In this document: positions 41,501 to 47,800 of the stretch, piece by piece
How the letters are laid out: every line of letters begins with the position of its first letter
Numbering within the stretch: the stretch's first letter is position 1
Source of the DNA: Phoronis australis
Lineage: Eukaryota; Phoronida; Phoronidae
Assembly: GCA_002633005.1 (NCBI GenBank)
Contig: NMRA01000487.1
Location: 177,010-241,009, forward strand
Direction: 5' to 3'
DNA length: 64,000 nt
The notes under the pieces: model-generated
Seen by the model: only the letters and a program-made list of their open reading frames with translations
Database searches by the model: none
What the model was told of the DNA's origin: nothing
Program-made: the position numbers and the translations under genes

Positions 41501-41584
41501 AACAAAATCGCATTAGTTCATAAATTAATAGTTGAACAAATAGTCATATGAGACGAATCACCTGATCAGAGCAACAAATTTCAT
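20421..41584 (-). CDS. DPH6: Diphthine-ammonia ligase, long form with two RidA-like domains
   Basis: DPH6 carries out the last step of diphthamide synthesis on elongation factor 2: ATP-dependent amidation of diphthine with ammonium, in the cytosol. Sixteen exons were recognised, with compatible phases except at one gap. They encode about 680 residues, close to the yeast long form. The order is PP-loop ATPase with SGGKDS (start), WRRDQEELLGEMI and CGEGGEYET motifs, then a first RidA-like domain ending NPPARVCV, then a second (SHWAPANIGPYSQAV, AGQIPL), then a C-terminal tail. Vertebrate DPH6 stops after the ATPase domain. One short exon between 29205 and 30790 is missing from this model. Exons at 25706-25945, 32916-32980 and 33401-33519 each have a second copy, probably an assembly effect. 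Confidence 0.93.
21078..21233 (-). CDS. DPH6: DPH6 exon 16 (probable)
   Basis: The exon encodes TENYSSRLEIMVEETLDQVV and SILDDPATYSFITYLTVYYN, ending KLHE plus one base. It joins in phase to the terminal exon (alanine codon). Acceptor TTTTAG, donor GTCAGT. The predicted helix followed by a beta strand fits the tail of long DPH6 proteins. Confidence 0.72.
22986..23087 (-). CDS. DPH6: DPH6 exon 15 (probable)
   Basis: A 102-bp candidate between TTTCAG and GTAAGG whose 2+1 split codons fit exons 14 and 16. It encodes THSKQVTDTYKIDKVVCLVK and NGQHFDLVFKVSL. The assignment rests on splice sites and phase. The family is poorly conserved here, and skipping the exon would also keep the frame. Confidence 0.65.
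25218..25350 (-). CDS. DPH6: DPH6 exon 14
   Basis: The exon starts in phase 0 after TTTTTTAG and ends before GTAAGT. It encodes NKHGMCHQQS and then VVVPALPRGALIEWQTVCF. The P-LPRGAL-EWQ motif closes the second Rid-like domain in homologues. Confidence 0.85.
25500..25590. repeat. Dispersed short repeat, copy 1
   Basis: Shares 'gggctctttga', 'gagttaac', 'ataacaccatg' and 'ctgaatgaagttcat'-like phrases in the same order with 61908-62005. It is probably a MITE fragment. Confidence 0.5.
25585..26539. repeat. Duplicated block 1, copy a
   Basis: About 955 bp, nearly identical to 26542-27491 with scattered substitutions, ending in the same T-run. It contains DPH6 exon 13 and flanking intron. The copies are separated only by the N at 26540 and one base, as expected when overlapping contig ends are not merged. 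Confidence 0.92.
25706..25945 (-). CDS. DPH6: DPH6 exon 13, left-hand copy: second RidA-like domain
   Basis: An 80-codon, phase-0 exon encoding TNETIFIAGQIPLCPASMKV, a helix IRHVHNVLDAM, and DIVLVVCYVTDTAFIHLAQE, then WEKMFYTDE. AGQIPL and the V-CYVTD strand are typical of the second Rid domain. Because its length is a multiple of three and both ends are phase 0, splicing in the second copy at 26658-26897 would not break the frame. Confidence 0.93.
26542..27491. repeat. Duplicated block 1, copy b
   Basis: Second copy of 25585-26539. Differences are single bases and a short indel ('aatattataa' against 'aataa'), at a level fitting two alleles of a highly heterozygous animal. Confidence 0.92.
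26658..26897 (-). CDS. DPH6: DPH6 exon 13, right-hand (second) copy
   Basis: The same protein as 25706-25945, encoded with scattered silent changes inside a repeated block of about 950 bp, with a single N between the blocks. The flanking intron sequence is duplicated as well. It is most likely an unmerged second allele. A true in-frame exon duplication cannot be excluded from sequence alone. Confidence 0.85.
27899..28055 (-). CDS. DPH6: DPH6 exon 12: end of first and start of second RidA-like domain
   Basis: The exon encodes VCVQVDLPGDVALQIDCYLR, an inter-domain stretch, and then MHVQGLSHWAPANIGPYSQA VK. SHWAPANIGPYSQA is the conserved start of the second Rid-like domain in long DPH6 proteins. 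Phases match exons 11 and 13. Confidence 0.94.
29100..29204 (-). CDS. DPH6: DPH6 exon 11: first RidA-like domain core
   Basis: The exon encodes MSELVVVHIYVRSMQEFADI and NAVYATYFSINPPAR. The strand-helix pattern with NAVY--YF and the NPPAR turn is the RidA (YjgF/YER057c) signature. Acceptor TTTCAG, donor GTGAGA. The AG completing the arginine codon joins exon 12. Confidence 0.92.
29205..30790 (-). other. DPH6: DPH6 intron region holding one unrecognised short exon
   Basis: Exon 9 ends one base into a codon and exon 11 starts with one base completing a codon, so an exon of length 3n+1 must lie here. It should encode roughly 10-15 residues of the helix between ESLKG and MSELVVV. No convincing candidate was seen. 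An inverted partner of the 22290-22370 repeat is at 30465-30535. Confidence 0.6.
29460..29680. repeat. Dispersed repeat, inverted partner of 63000-63235
   Basis: Contains 'ttggaatgaccaatgacaaaaaagaggaaaattttccaggtg' pieces that match the reverse complement of 63195-63240, then 'aaagaggcgaaaaaagagac' against 63070-63085. Confidence 0.6.
30791..31088 (-). CDS. DPH6: DPH6 exon 9: linker and start of first RidA-like domain
   Basis: At 298 bp this is the longest exon. A linker (DTSKSLLDRVKHLPMKRSTD and onward) leads into the first beta strand of a RidA-like fold, EKLWVSGVHAVVRDGG, and a helix REATQAAMESLKG. It ends with one base of a split codon. The next recognised exon needs two preceding bases, so a short exon is missing between them. 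Confidence 0.88.
31678..31771 (-). CDS. DPH6: DPH6 exon 8: end of ATPase domain
   Basis: The exon encodes DTQQVIADSGSDFAAVGYLK and VEEMHLEDKEI, matching the D-AxVxYLxxxxxxLEDK stretch that ends the ATPase domain. Acceptor CTCACAG, donor GTAGGT. Confidence 0.93.
32327..32418 (-). CDS. DPH6: DPH6 exon 7: CGEGGEYET motif
   Basis: The exon encodes KSRFGLNVCGEGGEYETVTL and DCPLFNKKIV. CGEGGEYET is the strongest DPH6 signature after the P-loop. The right-hand repeat block starts inside this exon, at the N of position 34438, so only the first part of the exon is repeated there. Confidence 0.95.
32916..32980 (-). CDS. DPH6: DPH6 exon 6, left-hand (second) copy
   Basis: This copy has the same 65-bp length and the same coding sequence as 34968-35032, with good splice sites. 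It lies inside the repeated block 32401-34164. It joins in phase to exon 7 at 32327-32418, which is present only once in full. Confidence 0.85.
33401..33519 (-). CDS. DPH6: DPH6 exon 5, left-hand (second) copy
   Basis: This copy has the same 119-bp length, splice sites and protein as 35391-35509, with a few silent differences. The two exon pairs together cannot be spliced in order. Exon 6 ends in phase 0 while exon 5 needs two preceding bases, so including both would shift the frame. This supports two alleles in the scaffold, not a real tandem exon duplication. Confidence 0.85.
34165..34437. mobile_element. Probable allele-specific insertion, truncated by the contig end
   Basis: Present after copy a and absent from the same place in copy b. 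It starts near 'ccgtaataaccgcccatgcc', with repeated 'TAAGCGCCC' phrases; similar 'aagcgcccac' phrases recur at 46850-46930. It contains no open frame of note and is probably the 5' part of a non-coding mobile element. Confidence 0.6.
34968..35032 (-). CDS. DPH6: DPH6 exon 6, right-hand copy
   Basis: The exon encodes LRPDKHLGLSLKEIQPHMLA and a final methionine, matching the D-HLG-L-E--P-L motif after the core ATPase segment. It starts with two bases of a glycine codon and ends on a whole codon. The left-hand copy at 32916-32980 has the same ends. Confidence 0.9.
35391..35509 (-). CDS. DPH6: DPH6 exon 5, right-hand copy
   Basis: The exon encodes CARLGLTSLAYLWRRDQEEL followed by LGEMIACQVNAVLIKVAAM. 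The WRRDQEELL motif is diagnostic of DPH6. Its phases match exon 4 and the exon 6 copy at 34968-35032. A second intact copy is at 33401-33519. Confidence 0.93.
36365..36438 (-). CDS. DPH6: DPH6 exon 4
   Basis: The exon encodes DELNIEAVSCGAILSNYQRV and then RVESV, matching the GAILSDYQRxRVE motif of the family. Acceptor TTACAG, donor GTAAGC. A 17-bp minisatellite lies only 12 bp upstream of the exon in the transcript sense, so part of the polypyrimidine tract and branch region is repeat-derived. Confidence 0.94.
36451..36540. repeat. 17-bp minisatellite, 5 units, next to DPH6 exon 4
   Basis: Five units of GTAATATTGAACAAAGT with one substitution, starting 12 bp from the acceptor side of exon 4. 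Confidence 0.92.
37348..37532 (-). CDS. DPH6: DPH6 exon 3
   Basis: The exon encodes DELDSYMYQTVGHECIDLYA, then AMNLPLYRRTIQGSS, and ends in a helix EDLFELLKQIK. DPH6 proteins share the SYMYQTVGH and PLYRR motifs at this position. Acceptor CCCTTAG, donor GTTAGT; the exon ends on a complete codon. Confidence 0.95.
38366..38406. repeat. 7-bp tandem repeat (AGTTCAT)n
   Basis: About six head-to-tail units in DPH6 intron 2. Confidence 0.9.
38851..38942 (-). CDS. DPH6: DPH6 exon 2: PP-loop
   Basis: The exon lies between a TGTTTCAG acceptor and a GTCAGA donor. It encodes GGKDSCFNMMQCVAEGHELV and then ALANLQPKDK. GGKDS is the ATP-binding P-loop of the adenine nucleotide alpha-hydrolase fold. The split codons at both ends match exons 1 and 3. 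Confidence 0.95.
40880..41400. mobile_element. Fold-back (MITE-like) element in DPH6 intron 1
   Basis: Inverted arms of about 75-100 bp: 40953-41030 around 'gccggaagctttttggcgaa' and 41308-41385 around 'ttcgccgaaaagcttccggc'. The middle has 'gcggatccaggattttg', a phrase also seen in related form at 12129. No coding capacity. Confidence 0.75.
41562..41584 (-). CDS. DPH6: DPH6 exon 1 (start codon)
   Basis: This 23-base coding part holds ATG and reads MKFVALI plus the first two bases of serine, followed by a GTGATT donor. Joined to exon 2 it gives the N-terminal strand and the PP-loop SGGKDS, exactly as in DPH6 proteins. It is too short to stand out on its own. It was found by looking for the MKxVALIS start expected before exon 2. 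Confidence 0.9.
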
Positions 41585-41701
41585 GCTGGCAGATGAACAA
41601 CTCGAATCAAAACACCCAATATCGTGGACAACATGCCGGACTAGAATGACCTATTTTGTTGAGAATGGGGCGACATCTATTATGAAAATATGTAAACGGA
41701 A
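41585..41701. promoter_or_regulatory. Putative shared DPH6/NOP53 bidirectional promoter
   Basis: Only 117 bp separate the DPH6 start codon (- strand) from the NOP53 start codon (+ strand). Both 5' UTRs and the core promoters must fit here or overlap unless upstream non-coding exons exist. No TATA box is obvious in either direction. Both genes serve protein synthesis, so shared housekeeping control is plausible. The arrangement is seen directly; promoter function is inferred. Confidence 0.6.
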
Positions 41702-41820
41702 ATGGACACCACGCGTAAGAAACGTGTGAGCAAAAACAAGAAGAAATCATGGAGAAAAAACACAAATATCAACGATGTAGAAGAACATCTTGATGACGTA
41801 CGACTTCAAGAACGGACAGG
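41702..41820 (+). CDS. NOP53: NOP53 exon 1
   Basis: The ATG is followed by MDTTRKKRVSKNKKKSWRKN and then INDVEEHLDDVRLQERTG, with donor GTAAGT right after. The basic start and the LEDVRLQERT-like motif match the N-terminus of animal NOP53. It ends with two bases of a glycine codon that exon 2 completes. Confidence 0.9.
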
Positions 41821-44800
41821 GTAAGTGTTACTGTAATAAAACTGGTTAGAACTTGCCATTGTTTATGCACTGTCGTAATAGCATAATTGGTAAATTGGGT
41901 GTTCGAATCTCACCACGGGCATGGCACTTACTCGGCTTCAAGCCTTCATTGACACACAAGCGTCCTCAGCTTCTGATCGTCCCCAATACACTATATAATA
42001 CTACAAGGTATCACACTCCGGACTAGAAATACCATGTGTGCTTCACCTTCAGCCTTCCATAACAAACATAAAATTCAATAAATTTACACAAAACAGGTTC
42101 AACAAACCATGGCATCATGTTTGTTATGCCTGTTATGAAGGCTGAAGCCTGAACGTAAAGCACCCGTGGAATTTCTAGTCCGGAGTGTCATACCGTGTAG
42201 TGTTATATAGTGTGTTGGGAACGATCAGAAGCTGAGGACGCCTGGGCATTGACATTGTCATTGTGGTAGGGTGAGTGTCAAAAGTTGACTGCGTTTGTTT
42301 AAAAGGTACTCTGGAGTTCCGAATAGTAGTAGAGACAGCAATAATAGTATAGACTGGAAAATTTCGTGATTTTTAATAATAGTAGAGACTCTAATAATAG
42401 TATAGACCCAACATTTTTGCCACTAGAAAAGTAGAATAATAGTATAGACCGGAAATTTGTCGGAAAAAATTAATAATAGTATAGAATGGAATAATGGTAT
42501 AGACGGCAAATTTGTAGAAATTTAAACATAGTATAGACTATAACAATAATATTGATTACAAATTTAGGTAAAACCTAATAATGATATAGAAGGGAATAAT
42601 AATGCAAAACAGCAAATTCTAGGGAATAATGGTATAGAAATTTGTGGAAAATTAAAAATAGTTTTGACTGGAATAACATTGATTACAAATTTGCGTAAAA
42701 TCAAGTAACGGCAGATGGAAATAATAGGAAGTGCAAAATCTAATGTTATAGATAGGAATAATTGTGCAAAGAAGCAAATTCTGTCTGACTTACCACCGGT
42801 TTAAGTAATTGTTTCAAAGAAAAAAATTTAAACTGAACATTAGCATAGTTTAATTGCTGCAGTGGTGTATCCACCCATGCCATAACATAGTACAGTGAAG
42901 TGGAATAATGGCGTCATTGCTAAAACAAAGACCATTCGTTTATTCAATAACTTTAAATGGAAGTCTAAATAGACGTGTTTCAAACAGTAAGCGGTATCAT
43001 TTTACTCAAAACGAATGTGACATTCATACTAGAGATGACAAAGTCCAAAAACTAACTAGGAGGTAAAGATTTCAGACGGAACGTCCAGTCTTCCACGAAG
43101 CCGACATTCTGAATAAAGACAATGAAGAAAGTGTCTTGGTAAAACGAGTCCCATTTTTATCATAAATGTTCCTGATATTCGAGCCTTTGTTTTTTCTCAA
43201 TCTCATGTCTTGCACAGTCAATACCCTCGTAATGTTAGTCAGAATTCGACGTCAAAAAGTCTGTAGGCTACATCCAAAATTTTACACAGCCAGAAATTGA
43301 GATTTCTCGCAGAATTGCCCAACAATCGAGTCCACGACCACGACTACGTCAACCATCTTGAATATCTAATTAGGTATACCATCTTGAATGTCTAATTAGG
43401 TATAATAAACAAACCGATTCATGTGCGTTTTTCCATTTATTTGGACGGGAGAGCAAGTAGAAATCAATTTCAATATATATCGACTGGATTGTCGAACGTT
43501 AGAAACTATGTCATTTTCAAGATTGTCACAAGTCCATTCTTCCTGTTCACAAAAACAATCTATTCTCAAGTTTGAAGCGAATTGTAAAAATGCCGATGTC
43601 CGATGACGTCGGCAACTTGTTGGTACTTTGTTGATTGAAAGGTTCGACACCGTTCATTAATTGCACGGGTATTTGCGCTTCGTTGACTGGCCGCGTTATA
43701 ACCACGTTACGTATCTGTAGCTGGATTATTTGTCGTCTACTAGCATCTGAATCAATGTCAGTTTCTGGAACATCTCTCGTTTTGTAAAATAATCCTCGAA
43801 TTCTTTAGGCCTTTGCGCGGCAGACGACATGATTAAGTATGTAGAATGCGCGTGTCAATAATGACGGAAACCGCAGATGACACTGGCTGTGCAAAATCCC
43901 GGAATTACTCCCCCCGGAAACGCAAACTTTGGGAATAGACACAGTGAAGAGGTGTAACGGCTTGCCAGTTTTTCACAGGGTGCAATCACAAATATTGGAT
44001 CAGCCAAAGAAACTCGTCGAAAGCGTTTTTATCGATACGTATGTTGAGCTGCCGGTAACACCGATCTGTGTCACGGAGCGCGCGGAATATTGAAAAATGC
44101 ACTTTTTGTGTATTCAATTTCTCATTTCTGTAATTTCTGATCGTCTATTTCTTTGAGCGACTGCCGACCAGCCGTTAATATTGAGAAAGTGGTCATCATT
44201 TCAAGCTATTTTAAATTTTGCCGACACAGATCCCGTCGAACCCGTCCAAAATAACATTCTGGCCGTCCAACAGACGGTCGCTGCGTAAACCCTTGCTTGG
44301 GAGTCCGATTATTTTACGCTTTGAAACATACAGTTGTATATTTTAAGGAATAAATTTTTTAATATGTATGACATGTGACTTCCGTGTAGAACGCGGAGTC
44401 GTATATATAGCTCTTCTAAATTACAAGCTCTGAACAGAGTGTCTCGTGGTCAAGAGGTTTAGAGCGAAGTAACTTCGTTTTATAATCAAGGTACGATACC
44501 CTGTGTCAGCAGCGAAGTTTATGTGCACCAAACTTGTATTGAATGAAACAAAAATTTGAACTTGCTGAATTAAATAATCGTGGAGAGTGGAAAAAGGTTA
44601 GAAAATTAATAAACGTAGAGACCCGAATAAGCGCCGTATAGACCGGAAAACGAGTCTGAAAAAAATAATCGTATAGATACGACTATTTGGAACTCGAGAG
44701 TAGTATTGTAATTCACTGCAGGTTCTCATGCAGCTTACCTTTACTCACTGGTGTCGACACACTTTCAAGAACACAATGAAGAAACATCTTGCCTGTAGCA

Positions 44801-47800
44801 GGACTGTTGTAATACTGACAGGTTCCTAGTTAGGGACTCAAGAATACTTACTATTTAAAAGGCTGAGTCAAGTCCCGATTGGCGCACAAACAAGTTGCAG
44901 TCTTCGCAGACGACATTTGTTTGCAATGAACGCTAAGACTCACGGTGCCAACTCCTTATTGCACATACGGGGAATGCACAAAAACAAACCAATCACAAAG
45001 GCACCACAGAAAAAACTAAGGTCCAGTGATGTTGCCGATTACAACATTCCCCTCCTCCCTAAAAAGCGTGGGACCCACCCGGGAAACAATATCATTGCCG
45101 ATTTATAAAAAAAAACAAAAAGTTTAACCACCCCCCTTCCCAAAAAGAAGAAACTTCATAGTGTTGTAATACTGACAGGTTCCTATTTAGGGACTCAAGA
45201 ATACTTGCTATTTAAAAGGCTGAGTCAAGTCCGATTGGCGCACAAACAAGTTGCAATCTTCGCAGACGACATATGTTCGCAATGAACCTGAAGACTGACG
45301 GCACCAAATCCTTATATATTGCACATAGGGGGAACACACAAAAACAAACCAATCACTAGATGCCACAGAAAAAACAAAGGGCTAATGATGTTGCCAATTA
45401 CAACAGGACGAAACGTGAGACAGACGAACACTCCCATCATGCCCCAGTCTACTACACTAATGCGACATCCTGTCACTAACAAAAACTAACAGATAATCAT
45501 GACAAGACAACACGAAAGGCGAGACAACAAAAAACTGCATTCACAACATTCCTCCTCTCCTTAAATAGAATTAGAAGTAATCAAAGACAAGAATGATAAA
45601 AACATTAATGAAAAAGTAATTTTACCTAATCTTCACTCCCCCCTTAATTAAAGAAAAACTAACCAATGCCTAGCATAACTTCTTCTTTTTCCTTTTTGTA
45701 TTATCGTCTGCCGAGACAGGTTCGCGCTATTTCAGTGTCGGAGTTATTTTACATGGTACTCACATCATCTACATAAATGACGGCGGTGAACTTCAGAAGG
45801 CCCAGACGATCTTGTCAGGTGGTCTTTACATGTGACCGGTCACGTGGTGTCAGTGTGACCTCTGCTGGACTTTTCTGGCGTTAGGGATCGCACCAGGCCG
45901 CCAAGTCCAACGGACAACACAACATAGTGACGTCACAGCCGAGACTGACATCGACATTTACTACATTATTCTGTAACAGGAATCAGTGGAGCGACCAGCA
46001 CCGATCTACTTAGTATCTAAAAGTGACTGTTAGTAGCCGATAGTATTGTGTACTTTTTTACTCATTCGAATCGCATGCGAGAGAACCATGGAGACAACTT
46101 ATAGAGAGTAAAACAGAGAAGTAGGTAAATATACAGAGTTTATTATGCACTAAATATCTACAAACTTACAACTCATCTCTAACTTCTGTCGACATCTTAG
46201 CTTTGACTTGTAACTCAAAGAATTTATAAGCAAGAAAAATACGCCGCAAAACATTAAAGTCCAAAGCAAAAAGGCCCAAACAGTTAGTTTGTTTTTTGAA
46301 AATGAACTCAGATTCCCAGCGGTTATAAAAGACCCGATGTCCCGGGACCGATATAACCCAGATATGACGTTTTCCTGTTCCGGTGTTTCCCGAGGTCGAT
46401 GTTCTGTAAACCATGTATTGTATGCCCGTAGCCAGCTATTGCAACTAAACTGGCACTAGATGCGAAATTGTGGTTCCAGTTAGCAAAATTTTCATTCTTC
46501 TCTTTATACACAAAGGTATACATATAGTGTTGACTGCCTCTAACATACTTTAATGGGCTTGATGTTGGTTAATCAGGTCCTGCTTTAGTGTTGAGGGCTG
46601 AAATACCAAGCCAGGCTAAAAGTTCAAACCTGACGCAGCACTTTTCAAACTCGACGCGCATTTTCCAAACTCGACGCGGCAAAATGCAAACTCGTTACAG
46701 CGTCGAGTTAAAACGGGTCGTGGACAACACTGAACTTTTCTTACCATTGCAGCGTTTTAATATCTTATTACCGCAAACACTGAGGTTAACGACTATGCTC
46801 ACACACAAGCCCATTCCCTAACTTTAAAGTGTTTCTTAATAAGCGCTCACTGATCTATTAAAAGTCCCCCCCTTAAATTTTGAGAATTTCTAATTAAGCG
46901 CCCACAATTCAAGCTAGCGCCCATCATAGCGCACTACAAACGACCGCGTGTGGTTTAAAATTGACACGCAGCTTATATGGCGCGTCACTTTCATTTTACA
47001 CAACTTCAGTTTTCAAAAACGTCTTCACAATATGTAAAAACGAAACCCCGGCTTTGTTTTATACCTCGGAAAGAAAGTTAACACTGGTGACATGCGTGTC
47101 GTTTTGTGACTGACCTATTTTTCCCGTATTTGGAAGGTATTGAGGAGCAAACTCGCCATTACCCGACTAGTTTGAATTGTTAACGACTTAGATGACAGCC
47201 AGTAGCAGGCCAGATCTAACAAAATCCCGGATACTTTTTCAACGGGCATTTTCTCCCTTTTCACATCGCAAATTTAGCTACTTGAATGCACAAGTCAGTT
47301 AGAGAGCACTGATTCAACTTTCACATCGGCAACTTGCCTTGCGCTTTAGAGTCTTTCAATGGTGGTTGTGAAGAACAGTAAGGCTGTACCTGCATGAATG
47401 AAGTCAATTTTGAGATCCGAAATTTGTGAGTATTTAATGCTGCAGGTAAGAGCATAATCTAAACATTTTCTCGATCTATAAAATCTATTTTGGCGCCTAA
47501 AAATGGCGGGAAAATTTTGCGACCTGGCATTTACGAATGCAAGCTGGATTTTGAAAATGCGACCTGGGATTTTGGCTAGGTCGCAAAATGCGACCTGGCG
47601 ATTTTAATAGCGTCGAGCCCTGCATGTTAAACATAAAAACCAGTCAAAATGCAAATTGAAAATTTCGTCATCGGCAGTACCAAATAAGGGAACTGACCAA
47701 CATGCACCCCTTTAAAATATAATTGGACGCTCTTACTTCTGGAATTAAACATAGTCTTGTCTGACGACTCAACTTAACTCACGACTCCATCAATAGACAG

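Noticed and set aside
44438-44515. Functional tRNA gene
   Set aside because: Box-like motifs are present but the acceptor stem and a clean anticodon arm are not.
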